Shown here: in pieces, positions 5,418-12,592 of the stretch
How positions within the stretch are numbered: position 1 is the first letter of the stretch
Layout: each line of letters opens with the position of its first letter
Program-made: the position numbers and the translations under genes
NCBI GenBank assembly: GCA_900542675.1
Contig: UQOT01000038.1
Span: 1 to 18,754 of the forward strand
Length of the DNA stretch: 18,754 nucleotides
From: an uncultured Eubacteriales bacterium
Lineage (GTDB): Bacteria; Bacillota; Clostridia; Monoglobales; Monoglobaceae
Reading direction: 5' to 3'
The notes under the pieces: generated by a model
Databases searched by the model: none
The model's input: the letters and a program-made list of their open reading frames with translations, nothing else
Told to the model about the DNA's origin: nothing

Positions 5418-6720
5418 AATTATTTAAGGTATTTTTATTTATCAACATAATTGTTCTGAAAGTATGTGCCTTAGCATCATATTCCCATTTTAAATTACCG
5501 TTATAGTTTTTTAAAGCTTTTTCAATGCTAAGCATTCCTATTCCGTGGATATTTTTTCGCATTTTGTGTGTCTGCAGGCGTCCGTTAATAACGGTCGGCT
5601 CACATTCTGAACTGTTATTCATATGTATTATCACAAATACTTCATTCATAGTATCGATACTCAACAACATTTTCTTTTCACTTGAAGCTTTACAACTTTC
5701 TATTGCGTTGTCAATTAAGTTCGCAAATATTGAAATAATATCCGGTTCTTTCAAAAAAGATAAGTCAATATTTTTAATGTAAATCTGAAAATTAATTTCA
5801 TTTTTGTTGCATTCCTGCATTTTCTGAGACAGAAGTACATTCAAAGCTTTATTGTTTGTATATTCTACAAGCAAAAATTCTTTATTCTTGTTCTTTAAAT
5901 ACCGAATTTGAGCAAGAGCCTCCCGCTGATCAACTGAGAGCATTGCTTCAATATTATTGCAGTATTTCTCAATATCGTGTATTACGATTCTGAGTTCATC
6001 ATACTTTTCTTTAATCAGTTCGTAGCTTTTATAATCTATTTCCTTTTTTCGTTCAATATTTTGAAGAGCCTGTATCTGAATATTTTTATCAATTATTTTA
6101 TCCCACGCAAAATAAACAATAAAATTTGATAATATAAGCATAATGCTAATAATCGTAAAGAGAATGCGATATTCTGTGTTAGCCTCCAAGAAAATCTTAT
6201 TTACCAAAACCAAATACATAATTGTCGAAACCGGCAATATTAATGACCAAAATATTTCCTTTGACCTATATGTTTTGTTTCTGGTGTGTGAAACGTTTCT
6301 GAGCAGCACTACCTCAATAAAATAAATAAGCTTACAGGATACTGAATATATGTAGTTTTCCAAAATTGATAAGTTTTTATAAGTCTCACTTTCTATAGTA
6401 ACCCGAAGTATAAACGACATTATCAATTCACCGAACATCATAAGAACAAGCAAAATAATAACTCTCATAATAACAGAGCCTATACTGTCACTGAATCCCG
6501 CATACAGAATAACTATATTAATTGCAAAAAAACCGACTATATTTAATATCGGTATTTGAAAATATGAAATAAGGCATAATACAAAATATCCACAAATTAT
6601 TATAAACAAACTGTATATCTTTGTATATCTGTAAGTTAATACTCCTTTGGTATAATACATTAATGTTATACAACTGAGCATTACAGAAATTGTAACTGAA
6701 ACAATATTTGATATATTCAC
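5416..6720 (-). CDS. agrC: AgrC-like sensor histidine kinase (GHKL family)
   Basis: This is a 434-residue peptide-sensing kinase. Residues 1-205 hold about six to seven hydrophobic segments forming the receptor. A charged linker (about 206-245) leads to the phosphorylation box ELRIVIHDIEKY with His248. The family pattern HDxxN is HDIEK here. The GHKL ATPase domain follows, with N-box FANLIDNAIES (330-341, Asn334/Asn338) and G-box HGIGMLSIEKA (392-402). The start codon is GTG. Its G overlaps the TAG stop of the response regulator gene, and GAGGG lies seven bases upstream, so the pair is translationally coupled. The expected ligand is the AgrD-derived peptide and the partner is the adjacent LytTR regulator. 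Confidence 0.9.
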   Translation of the reverse strand: MNISNIVSVTISVMLSCITLMYYTKGVLTYRYTKIYSLFIIICGYFVLCLISYFQIPILNIVGFFAINIVILYAGFSDSIGSVIMRVIILLVLMMFGELIMSFILRVTIESETYKNLSILENYIYSVSCKLIYFIEVVLLRNVSHTRNKTYRSKEIFWSLILPVSTIMYLVLVNKIFLEANTEYRILFTIISIMLILSNFIVYFAWDKIIDKNIQIQALQNIERKKEIDYKSYELIKEKYDELRIVIHDIEKYCNNIEAMLSVDQREALAQIRYLKNKNKEFLLVEYTNNKALNVLLSQKMQECNKNEINFQIYIKNIDLSFLKEPDIISIFANLIDNAIESCKASSEKKMLLSIDTMNEVFVIIHMNNSSECEPTVINGRLQTHKMRKNIHGIGMLSIEKALKNYNGNLKWEYDAKAHTFRTIMLINKNTLNN

Positions 6721-7451
6721 TACAAATCCCTCGCTATTTCAAACATTTTTGTATCGAAGTTTTTAAATTTCCTCCTTGACATATATAATTCGTGTTTCTT
6801 GTTGCCGTATGAAACAACAACACTTAACCTATCAAAATATGTTACATATTTCAAGTTTAAAAAAACACTTTGATTTGACTCGGCAAAATAGTTTGTTTCG
6901 CTCAGTATTTTATTTTTAAGTACCGAAAACGGTTCTCTGGCAACAAAATCACGATTTGTCGTAACAATATGCGTATGACGATTGCTATTTTCCAAATACA
7001 TAATAGACGTTATGGGTATTTCGACCGGAACTTTAGTTTGAAGCTCCGTTGTATGCAAAACCAAAGTACGCTCTTTAATTTTCATTAATCCGCTGTTAAT
7101 TCCTCTTTCAAGTCTGTCAATTTCCAATGGCTTAGGCAAAAATCTAAACGCATTGACATCAAAGGCGCTGTCTAAATAAACCTGAAAATTTGTAACAAAA
7201 AACAACAAACATTCCTTATTCTTCTCCAAGACCTTCCGCGCAAGATCAATTCCGTTCATATTATCCATTTCAATGTCCAAAAACACCATATCGTATGCAA
7301 CATCGGAATTTGACATATCCAAAGGGTTATTAAACTTTTTGATTTCATACACAATTGATTTCTTATCAAGTACAGACTTTAACATCTCAAACTCTGAATT
7401 TAATATCATTTCTTCATCATCGCACACAGCAATATTAATTTTGTTCTTCAT
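6720..7451 (-). CDS. agrA: AgrA-like response regulator with LytTR DNA-binding domain
   Basis: This is a 243-residue cytosolic transcription factor. The receiver domain (about 1-125) has the acidic pair Asp11/Asp12 in VCDDEE, the phospho-acceptor Asp59 in VFLDIEM, and the conserved Lys in FRFLPKPLE. A LytTR domain follows (about 140-240: IMYLENSNRHTHIVT, FAESNQSVFLNLKYVTYF, YMSRRKFKNF). The start is ATG 7451, seven bases after GGAG; an in-frame TTG further up overlaps that site and is rejected. It is the first gene of the regulator-kinase pair and has its own consensus-like promoter without the repeat operator, so it is probably expressed constitutively. The most likely targets are the direct repeats before agrD and before the SH3b gene. 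Confidence 0.92.
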   Translation of the reverse strand: MKNKINIAVCDDEEMILNSEFEMLKSVLDKKSIVYEIKKFNNPLDMSNSDVAYDMVFLDIEMDNMNGIDLARKVLEKNKECLLFFVTNFQVYLDSAFDVNAFRFLPKPLEIDRLERGINSGLMKIKERTLVLHTTELQTKVPVEIPITSIMYLENSNRHTHIVTTNRDFVAREPFSVLKNKILSETNYFAESNQSVFLNLKYVTYFDRLSVVVSYGNKKHELYMSRRKFKNFDTKMFEIARDL

Positions 7452-7483
7452 ATCCATTCTCCTCAAAATAATAACTTTTTATA

Positions 7484-7512
7484 ATTCTAACATTTTCTTA
7501 CATAAAATGCAA
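7484..7512 (-). promoter_or_regulatory. Promoter of the agrA-agrC pair
   Basis: Minus strand: -35 TTGCAT (7512-7507), 17-bp spacer, -10 TAGAAT (7489-7484), predicted leader about 26 nt. No copy of the repeat operator is found here. Confidence 0.6.
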
Positions 7513-7532
7513 TAAATATTTGTCTTTACGGC

Positions 7533-7561
7533 TTGAAAGTACAAATGTTTTGTAGTAAAAT
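7533..7561 (+). promoter_or_regulatory. Promoter of the HAD phosphatase gene
   Basis: Plus strand: -35 TTGAAA (7533-7538), 17-bp spacer, -10 TAAAAT (7556-7561), about 28 nt before the ribosome binding site and ATG. It is divergent from the response regulator promoter. Confidence 0.55.
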
Positions 7562-7595
7562 ACATTGTAGAATTTTTAAGTAAAAGGATGATAAT

Positions 7596-8390
7596 ATGAA
7601 GGAATATAAAGGTGCGGTGTTTTTTGATTTTGACGGAACGCTTGTTGATGAACGCGAAAAGCTCTACATTCCGACAGACGCGACAAAGAATTCGATAGAG
7701 CGGCTTAAGCTAAACGGTTATATGGTCGGGCTTGCGACAGGCCGGGCAAAATGCTATGTTCCCGAAACGGGAATTGACTTTGACTGTTATGTCACATCAA
7801 ACGGCGCATATGCTGCAGTTGATGATAAAATAATAGCCGATGAGGTATTCGGCGCAGATGAGCTTAAAACGCTGTTTAAATTCTTCGCTGAAAACAATAT
7901 GGGATATATGACCGAAAATCAGGAGCAATGCTTCTACAGCACTGCAAATTACGACCAATTTGAGGAAATGATTAATAAATTCAATATCTCAATGGTCTGC
8001 TTCAGTCCGATGCCTGCAGACAGCAATATAAAAGCCAACAAAATGATGTTTACATATGACGACGAAAGCGCTCTTGAAAAACTCCGCGGCGAGTTTTCGG
8101 ATAAATACTATATGACAAAACACAGACACGACCCGTCGGGAGATCTTGGGATAAAAGGTATTACAAAGGCGGGCGGAATACAAAAGGTAATTGACGTATT
8201 CGGGCTGGATATCGCAGATACCTACGCCTTCGGTGACGGCGAGAATGATTATGAGATGCTGTCGTCAGTCGGGCACGGCATTGCGATGGGGCTGCACTCC
8301 GAAAAACTCGACGGAATTGCCGAATATGTGACCGACACCGTTATAAACGAGGGTGTGACAAAAGCGCTTAAGAAATACGGACTCATATAG
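7596..8390 (+). CDS. Cof-type HAD-IIB hydrolase (sugar-phosphate/phosphometabolite phosphatase)
   Basis: This is a 264-residue cytosolic HAD-superfamily phosphatase. Motif I is FFDFDGTLVD with nucleophile Asp11 and acid/base Asp13. Motif II is the ATGR turn at 47-50, motif III Lys is in GITKAGG (Lys191), and motif IV is FGDGENDYEML (Mg2+-binding acidic residues 214-218). The length and the C2-type cap between motifs II and III are normal for the Cof family. Members act on sugar phosphates, flavin or PLP-type phosphates, and the substrate cannot be read from sequence. The start follows AAAAGGATG. It is divergent from the signalling genes and 75 bp before the TspO gene, with which it may be co-transcribed. 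Confidence 0.92.
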   Translation: MKEYKGAVFFDFDGTLVDEREKLYIPTDATKNSIERLKLNGYMVGLATGRAKCYVPETGIDFDCYVTSNGAYAAVDDKIIADEVFGADELKTLFKFFAENNMGYMTENQEQCFYSTANYDQFEEMINKFNISMVCFSPMPADSNIKANKMMFTYDDESALEKLRGEFSDKYYMTKHRHDPSGDLGIKGITKAGGIQKVIDVFGLDIADTYAFGDGENDYEMLSSVGHGIAMGLHSEKLDGIAEYVTDTVINEGVTKALKKYGLI

Positions 8391-8465
8391 AAACGAATAA
8401 TTCGGCTTATCTGAACATAAAATAATACAAAGTATAATTTCAAAGATTCGGAAAGGGTGTATTTT

Positions 8466-8942
8466 ATGTTTAAGACGCTGAATTTAAAAAAGCTCGGCAT
8501 TTCCTTGCTTGTAACCTTCGGCGCGGCGGCGCTCGGGTACTTTTTCTCGCGTGACGCAATGCAGGACTATGCAAATTTGGTACAGCCGCCTCTCGCTCCG
8601 CCGTCGTGGGTTTTCTCGGTAGTATGGCCGATACTCTATCTATTAATGAGCATTGCGCTGTATATGGTCGCAAACTCCAAAGCGCCGCAGCAGCAAAAAA
8701 GCCTTGGATATACGCTGTACGGAATTCAGCTTGTGTTCAACTTCTTGTGGACGCTGTTTTTCTTTGTGTTCGGGCTTTACACATTCTCAGCCGTATGGCT
8801 CGTAGCTCTAATTCTGATTGTTGCCGCAAATATATTTGTATTTTGGCGTGTTAATTCCACAGCAGGCAAGCTGATGCTTCCATATATAATATGGCTGCTG
8901 TTCGCTCTCTATTTAAACATCGGCATTGCAATTCTGAACTAA
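8466..8942 (+). CDS. tspO: TspO/MBR family membrane protein
   Basis: This is a 158-residue protein with five hydrophobic segments, the size and layout of the bacterial TspO/peripheral benzodiazepine receptor family, which binds tetrapyrroles and related ligands in the membrane. Family hallmarks visible are QPPLAPPSWVFSVVWPILYLLM near residues 40-62, LVFNFLWTLFFF, and the aromatic-rich C-terminal helices ending YIIWLLFALYLNIGIAILN. The preferred start is ATG 8466, with GAAAGGG eight bases before it; an in-frame GTG at 8457 overlaps that site. A bidirectional terminator follows. Physiological role in this organism is unknown. Confidence 0.93.
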   Translation: MFKTLNLKKLGISLLVTFGAAALGYFFSRDAMQDYANLVQPPLAPPSWVFSVVWPILYLLMSIALYMVANSKAPQQQKSLGYTLYGIQLVFNFLWTLFFFVFGLYTFSAVWLVALILIVAANIFVFWRVNSTAGKLMLPYIIWLLFALYLNIGIAILN

Positions 8943-8963
8943 TAACTTAATTAAAAATAAAAC

Positions 8964-8993
8964 AAAAAGGACCTCAATTACGAGATCCTTTTC
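8964..8993. terminator. Bidirectional terminator between tspO and the tRNA genes
   Basis: AAAAGGACCTC (8965-8975) pairs with GAGATCCTTTT (8982-8992), one C/A mismatch, 6-base loop. On the plus strand it ends tspO with TTTTC. On the minus strand it is followed by a strong TTTTTGTTTTATTTTT tract and ends the tRNA transcript. Confidence 0.8.
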
Positions 8994-9021
8994 ACATTTT
9001 CGGAACTTTGCAGTCCGCTTT

Positions 9022-9096
9022 TGGTGACTCCTAGGGGATTCGAACCCCTGTAGCCGGCGTGAGAGGCCGGAGTCTTAACCGCTTGACCAAGGAGCC
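9022..9096 (-). tRNA. tRNA-Glu (anticodon CTC)
   Basis: The minus-strand sequence folds as a full cloverleaf. The acceptor stem is GGCTCCT/AGGAGTC, the anticodon stem CCGGC/GCCGG with loop CTCTCAC gives anticodon CTC, and the T-arm has GGTTCGAATCC. The CCA end is encoded (9024-9022). It lies just downstream of tRNA-Met and shares its promoter. Confidence 0.95.
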
Positions 9097-9102
9097 AAAA
9101 GG

Positions 9103-9179
9103 TGGTAGCGGTAACTGGATTTGAACCAGTGACACTACGGGTATGAACCGTATGCTCTAGCCAACTGAGCTATACCGCC
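9103..9179 (-). tRNA. tRNA-Met (elongator type, anticodon CAT)
   Basis: Cloverleaf on the minus strand: acceptor GGCGGTA/TACCGCT with a G-U first pair, anticodon stem TACGG/CCGTA with loop TTCATAC, T-arm GGTTCAAATCC, encoded CCA. The anticodon stem lacks the three G-C pairs of initiator tRNA, so an elongator is likely. A tRNA-Ile with modified CAT cannot be fully excluded by eye. Confidence 0.92.
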
Positions 9180-9219
9180 ATATGCGCTTTGTAAATCAAT
9201 TACCGCGACAACATCAAAT

Positions 9220-9270
9220 ATTATACCAAAAGTGCAAAAGCTTGTCAATACTTTTTTAAAAAATTTTTTG
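9220..9270 (-). promoter_or_regulatory. Perfect consensus promoter with AT-rich upstream element for the tRNA operon
   Basis: Minus strand: -35 TTGACA (9248-9243), 17-bp spacer, -10 TATAAT (9225-9220). Directly upstream is an almost pure A/T tract (9249-9270) typical of an UP element of stable-RNA promoters. The mature tRNA-Met starts about 34 nt after the predicted start site. Confidence 0.85.
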
Positions 9271-9284
9271 CTTATTTTGTCAAA

Positions 9285-9318
9285 GGAGCTGCCTCATTGA
9301 ATAATGCGATGCAGCTCC
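9285..9318 (-). terminator. Stem-loop downstream of the UPF0210 gene, probable terminator
   Basis: GGAGCTGC (9285-9292) and GCAGCTCC (9311-9318) form a perfect 8-bp stem with an inner CATT/AATG stem. It lies about 33 bp after the UPF0210 stop. On the minus strand the tail is only TTTGACAAAA, so termination may be partial. Confidence 0.55.
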
Positions 9319-9351
9319 TAAAACGTGCATCTAAACTGTTTGTATAAAAAA

Positions 9352-10716
9352 TTAATTTTTAAGGCTGTTAATCGGTGCGGGAATTCTTCCGCCGCGGTTT
9401 ATAAATCTTTCAGCGGAATACGGATGCACGGGCATTACCGGTGCCGCGCCCAGAAGCCCGCCGAACTCAAGGCTGTCACCGACTGTTTTGCCTGCTGCCG
9501 GAATAATTCTTACAGCCGTTGTTTTTTGGTTAATCATTCCTATCGCCATTTCGTCTGCAATTATAGCCGAAATTGTTGACGCAGTAGTATCGCCCGGCAC
9601 AGCAATCATATCAAGACCGACCGAGCAAACGCAGGTCATCGCCTCAAGCTTATCAAGTGTGAGTGCGCCGCATTCAGCCGAAGCAATCATTCCCGCGTCC
9701 TCACTGACCGGAATAAATGCGCCGCTGAGTCCGCCGACGTAGCTTGACGCCATAACGCCGCCCTTTTTAACCGCGTCGTTTAAAAGTGCGAGAGCCGCTG
9801 TCGTTCCGTGACCGCCACACTTCTCAAGTCCCATTTCTTCCAAAATATGCGCCACACTGTCGCCGACTTCGGGTGTCGGTGCGAGCGATAAATCCACAAT
9901 ACCCGCGTTTACGCCGAGCATTTTTGATGCTTCGTGTGCAACAAGCTGACCCATACGCGTGATTTTAAATGCGGTTTTCTTAATAGTTTCAGCAACAGCT
10001 TCAAAGTCGCCGCCTTTAACCTGCTCAAGTGCGCACTTTACAACGCCCGGTCCGCTTACTCCTACATTAATAACAGTCTCACTCTCGCCTACCCCGTGAA
10101 ACGCACCCGCCATAAACGGATTGTCCTCAACCGGATTTGAAAATACAACAAATTTTGCACAGCCGAGTGAATCGTTGTCTTCAGACATCTTTGACATCTT
10201 TACGATTATTTCACCCATTTCTTTGACAGCGTCCATATTTATGCCCGCCTTTGTCGAGGCTACGGCAACCGAAGAACACACAAAGTCGGTTGAACTGAGC
10301 GCTTCGGGGATGGACTTTATTAGCTTTCTGTCGCTGTCGGAATATCCCTTGTAAACAAGAGCGGAATACCCGCCGATAAAGTTTATACCGAGGTCGGCAG
10401 CTGCCCTGTCAAGCGTCTTTGCAAAAGGAACATAATCATCTGTATTACTCGCCGCCGCGACAAGTGAAATCGGCGTAACCGAAATACGCTTATGTATAAT
10501 CGGTATGCCGTAACGTTTGCTTATTGTCTCGCCTGTCTTAACCAAATCCTTTGCGCAGCGCGTGATTTTGTCGTATATCTTTCGGCACGCCTTATCCGGG
10601 TTCTCATCTGCGCAGTCGAGCAGAGAAATACCCATAGTTATCGTACGAATATCGAGATGCTCATCCCTTATCATCGTGATAGTTTCGGTAATCTCTTTTG
10701 TGTTAAGGTTAATCAT
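9352..10716 (-). CDS. PFL family protein (UPF0210/DUF711)
   Basis: This is a 454-residue cytosolic protein of the UPF0210 family, annotated as related in fold to pyruvate formate-lyase; its reaction is not known. Characteristic stretches are MGISLLDCA, NFIGGYSALV, FHGVGESETVINVGVSGPGVV, GIVDLSLAPTPEVGDSVAHILEEMGLE, GGHGTTAALALLNDAVKKGG and the C-terminal GAAPVMPVHPYS. The start at 10716 follows GAAAGGAT at the right distance. The open frame extends seven codons upstream without a site. It directly follows the small ACT-domain gene (43 bp). This gene pair is conserved in many Firmicutes and the ACT protein is thought to be its regulatory partner. Confidence 0.93.
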   Translation of the reverse strand: MINLNTKEITETITMIRDEHLDIRTITMGISLLDCADENPDKACRKIYDKITRCAKDLVKTGETISKRYGIPIIHKRISVTPISLVAAASNTDDYVPFAKTLDRAAADLGINFIGGYSALVYKGYSDSDRKLIKSIPEALSSTDFVCSSVAVASTKAGINMDAVKEMGEIIVKMSKMSEDNDSLGCAKFVVFSNPVEDNPFMAGAFHGVGESETVINVGVSGPGVVKCALEQVKGGDFEAVAETIKKTAFKITRMGQLVAHEASKMLGVNAGIVDLSLAPTPEVGDSVAHILEEMGLEKCGGHGTTAALALLNDAVKKGGVMASSYVGGLSGAFIPVSEDAGMIASAECGALTLDKLEAMTCVCSVGLDMIAVPGDTTASTISAIIADEMAIGMINQKTTAVRIIPAAGKTVGDSLEFGGLLGAAPVMPVHPYSAERFINRGGRIPAPINSLKN

Positions 10717-10759
10717 ATATTTTATCCTTTCAAACAATTACATAATTATTTAAATACAG

Positions 10760-11029
10760 CTAAATTCTGTGCATTGAATTAAAAATATCCTCGTGCTGTA
10801 TACGTATTTCGACGCCGAGCTCATCACCGAGCTTTGCAAGTTTTTCCGAAAGCTCACCGAAGCCCGAGCCGACGCGGCTAACATCAACAAACATAATCAT
10901 TGTGAAGATATCCTGCATTATTGTCTGAGTGATATCAAGAATATTAATATCGTTCTCGTATAACAATCCGCTTGTCTTTGCTATTATTCCGGGCTTGTCC
11001 GCGCCCATAACGGTAAGTACTGCGTTCAT
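10760..11029 (-). CDS. ACT domain protein (UPF0237, GcvR-like)
   Basis: This is an 89-residue protein made of one ACT domain: MNAVLTVMGADKPGIIAKTSGLLYENDINILDI is the first strand-helix-strand, followed by TMIMFVDVS and a C-terminal helix. ACT domains bind amino acids or other small ligands. A single-domain protein probably dimerises and senses a ligand for the UPF0210 enzyme encoded next. The start at 11029 is set by AAGGAG about 9 bases upstream; the nine codons above it overlap that site. It is the first gene of the two-gene operon, with a clear promoter. Confidence 0.92.
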   Translation of the reverse strand: MNAVLTVMGADKPGIIAKTSGLLYENDINILDITQTIMQDIFTMIMFVDVSRVGSGFGELSEKLAKLGDELGVEIRIQHEDIFNSMHRI

Positions 11030-11066
11030 ACACTTAACTCCTTGTTTTAAATTCAATTTAAGTATA

Positions 11067-11095
11067 ATGATAACACTATTTTATTATTTTGTAAA
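11067..11095 (-). promoter_or_regulatory. Promoter of the ACT-UPF0210 operon
   Basis: Minus strand: -35 TTTACA (11095-11090), 17-bp spacer, -10 TATCAT (11072-11067), predicted leader about 31 nt. Confidence 0.6.
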
Positions 11096-11136
11096 GGGAA
11101 AAATTCAAAGAATGAATACCAAATCCTGCTTCCAAT

Positions 11137-11292
11137 CTATTTTTTATACATAATACAAAAGAACCGCCTTTTAAGGTCGGTATACCCGGTGTCTGTATTT
11201 TCGGGCTCTACTCCGTCTAAGCATCCGAGAACGGTTACAAACATACCTCTTGTCACGTTGCTGTACGACTCAAAAATATTGTCAACGGTAAA
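11137..11292 (-). pseudogene. Remnant of an S-layer-homology (SLH) domain
   Basis: One minus-strand frame reads FESYSNVTRGMFVTVLG followed by CLDGVEPENTDTGYTDLK and a stop. This is the core of an SLH domain (F-x-P...TRGMFVTVLGRL-GV...FTDV), which anchors exported proteins to the cell wall. There is no start codon or ribosome binding site, and the frame stops at both ends. The neighbouring frame (11253-11357, ASKEIAVTVTGTANPELPDN) overlaps it, so the fragment is frameshifted. It is what is left of a larger surface-protein gene. Confidence 0.6.
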
Positions 11293-11350
11293 TTATCAGG
11301 CAATTCAGGATTTGCCGTGCCTGTTACAGTTACTGCTATCTCCTTTGATG

Positions 11351-11533
11351 CTATTCCGTGTAACCCTGATGTTCATCAAGCTCGGCTTCCATCATTTCCT
11401 GAATAGTTCCGCCGAGCAAATCTTTGAGAGCGTCTTCAATATCTGCTGCTGTTTTGACATCATACTCTTGTATCAGTCCAGATATGATACTCCGCTTTCC
11501 TTCACTCATTCTTTCTTTTCTTCGCCTTCCCAT
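11351..11533 (-). pseudogene. Truncated IS256-family (mutator-type) transposase
   Basis: The 60-residue frame begins at ATG 11533 and contains SIISGLIQEYDVKTAADIED, then ALKDLLGGTIQEMMEAELDE and HQGY. This is the standard N-terminus of IS256-family transposases, which are normally about 390-410 residues with a DDE catalytic core. Homology stops after GYTE and the DDE part is missing, so the element is dead. AGAAGG before the ATG is a possible ribosome binding site, buried in a perfect hairpin. The downstream part is joined to unrelated surface-protein debris, suggesting a deletion or recombination at about 11357. Confidence 0.85.
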
Positions 11534-11538
11534 AAAAA

Positions 11539-11579
11539 ATTCCTTCTATGATATTATTATATTCTATCATAGAAGGAAT
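11539..11579 (-). repeat. 15-bp perfect inverted repeat covering the transposase ribosome binding site
   Basis: ATTCCTTCTATGATA (11539-11553) is repeated inverted at 11565-11579 with an 11-base loop. On the minus strand the second arm contains the AGAAGGAAT ribosome-binding region and is followed by TTTTTT and the ATG. The hairpin can both hide the site and act as a terminator for transcripts entering from outside, a common way for insertion sequences to limit transposase. Confidence 0.75.
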
Positions 11580-12010
11580 AATATTTACAGACTCTTTCTC
11601 ACACGCTCGTATAAAGTTTAAGCGAGTTTGTCGAAAGACAGATCGCTTTCTTTTTCTGTTTATCAAATGCAAGTTTTATACAAATATTCTTTTTATTTAT
11701 AACTGTATTATACTATTCAATATAATATACTTATAAGTAAAAAGAAAACATTATTGTCAATGCTCGTTTCAAAAGTAGTAAATTGGTAGTAAATTATTTT
11801 TAAATATCTCTACAAAACCTATAGATTGGGCGTTTGCTATTTCATTTTACCATAGTAGTAAAATTTGTGCAATACCTATTAAGAAAAATATTTTAAAATT
11901 TTTTGGGCATTATTATATCTGAGATGTTTTTTTAGATTGATTTTTGTTTTTATTATACAAATATTGACAATGTGTCTTTTAAATTAATTACACTAGGTCG
12001 AAAAAGGCAA
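11580..12010. other. AT-rich stretch without recognisable genes
   Basis: No credible coding frame is present; the open frames here are short, A/T-driven and lack ribosome binding sites. The right end of the dead IS256 element probably lies near 11590-11605. A short repeat TAGTAAATT occurs at 11776-11784 and 11787-11795, with a related TAGTAAAATT near 11856. No tRNA, terminator or known RNA was seen. Confidence 0.5.
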
Positions 12011-12018
12011 AAATTACT

Positions 12019-12049
12019 TGAATAAACATCTAATAAAAATCACAAAATA
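12019..12049 (+). promoter_or_regulatory. Forespore (sigma-G-type) promoter of the SASP gene
   Basis: TGAATA (12019-12024), 18-bp spacer, CAAAATA (12043-12049) resembles the sigma-G pattern (G-x-ATA / CATAxTA). It is correctly placed about 31 nt before the ribosome binding site and ATG of a forespore-specific protein gene. Confidence 0.6.
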
Positions 12050-12086
12050 GACTTGCAACACAAAAAAATTAAGGAGTGAAAACAAA

Positions 12087-12302
12087 ATGGCAAATTCAAA
12101 TAACAGCAATAAGTTAGTTGTACCGCAGGCTAAGGCAGCTATGGATCAGTTCAAGATGGAAGCTGCATCAGAGGTCGGCGTAACACTTAACAAGGGTTAC
12201 AACGGTGATCTTACTTCAAGACAGGCCGGTAGCATAGGGGGCCAGATGGTGAAGAAAATGATCGAGAAGTATGAGCAGGACGCTGCTAATCAGCAGGGCT
12301 AA
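12087..12302 (+). CDS. Small acid-soluble spore protein, alpha/beta type
   Basis: This is a 71-residue DNA-binding protein of the dormant spore. The family motifs are NKLVVPQAKAAMDQFKMEAA near residues 8-27, the germination-protease recognition region KMEAASEVGV (cut expected after Glu25), and the C-terminal GDLTSRQAGSIGGQMVKKMI. The protein coats spore DNA, protects it from UV and chemicals, and supplies amino acids at germination. AAGGAG precedes the ATG by about ten bases, and a forespore-type promoter lies upstream. It is monocistronic, with a strong hairpin after it. Its plus orientation and neat signals contrast with the decayed DNA to its left. It shows that the host makes endospores. 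Confidence 0.96.
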   Translation: MANSNNSNKLVVPQAKAAMDQFKMEAASEVGVTLNKGYNGDLTSRQAGSIGGQMVKKMIEKYEQDAANQQG

Positions 12303-12331
12303 TTACTTTTTGATTAATTTTTAAGCCAATG

Positions 12332-12368
12332 GACAAAGGGGAAAGCGTCGATGCTCTCCCCTTTGTCT
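12332..12368. terminator. Hairpin between the convergent SASP gene and the large minus-strand operon
   Basis: GACAAAGGGGA (12332-12342) pairs perfectly with TCCCCTTTGTC (12357-12367), with an inner AGC/GCT stem. It ends five bases before the stop of the Cys-rich gene. No long U-tract follows on either strand, but position and stability fit a shared terminator for both convergent units. Confidence 0.75.
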
Positions 12369-12371
12369 GAT

Positions 12372-12587
12372 TTATTTCTCATTATGATTATGGTCACAGC
12401 CGCAGTCACAGTCGTGATGATGCTCGTGCGGCAGAATTACACCGTCAATTTTAATCTCACGATATTCCTTTTCCAAATCCAAACACTTGCCGCAGTTATC
12501 GCATAATTTGACCGGATTTAAGTCGCAGTAATCGCACTCTCCGCAGTCATTGCAAATCCTGTCATATAAAACACATTGCTTCGGCAT
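12372..12587 (-). CDS. Cys/His-rich metal-binding mini-protein
   Basis: This 71-residue protein has 11 cysteines and 6 histidines. The N-terminal part holds closely spaced Cys pairs (CNDCGECDYCDL, CDNCGKCLD), and the C-terminal tail is HEHHHDCDCGCDHNHNEK. It probably binds several metal ions (zinc, iron-sulfur or another thiophilic metal). I know of no assigned function. Similar small proteins are found after the methionine gamma-lyase-like gene in other Clostridia, by recollection. ATG 12587 is chosen because AAAGGG lies eight bases before it. An in-frame GTG at 12596 overlaps the stop of the previous gene as GTGA and would add three residues. It is the last gene of the operon. Confidence 0.85.
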   Translation of the reverse strand: MPKQCVLYDRICNDCGECDYCDLNPVKLCDNCGKCLDLEKEYREIKIDGVILPHEHHHDCDCGCDHNHNEK

Positions 12588-12592
12588 ATCAA

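Noticed and set aside
8411..8438. Possible promoter (TATAAT at 8433-8438) directly before tspO
   Set aside because: The -10 is good, but no acceptable -35 box is found at 16-18 bp; the gene may be co-transcribed with the phosphatase gene.
9103..9179. Initiator tRNA-Met
   Set aside because: The anticodon stem is TACGG/CCGTA without three consecutive G-C pairs, and the first acceptor pair is G-U rather than the initiator-type C-A mismatch.
11189..11551. Plus-strand 120-codon frame across the IS256 and SLH fragments
   Set aside because: It is antisense to recognisable remnants on the minus strand and has no initiation signals.
11731..11760. TTGACA with an 18-bp spacer to TTATAA on the minus strand, possibly feeding the IS remnant
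   Set aside because: The -10 match is poor in very A/T-rich DNA and no intact gene follows.
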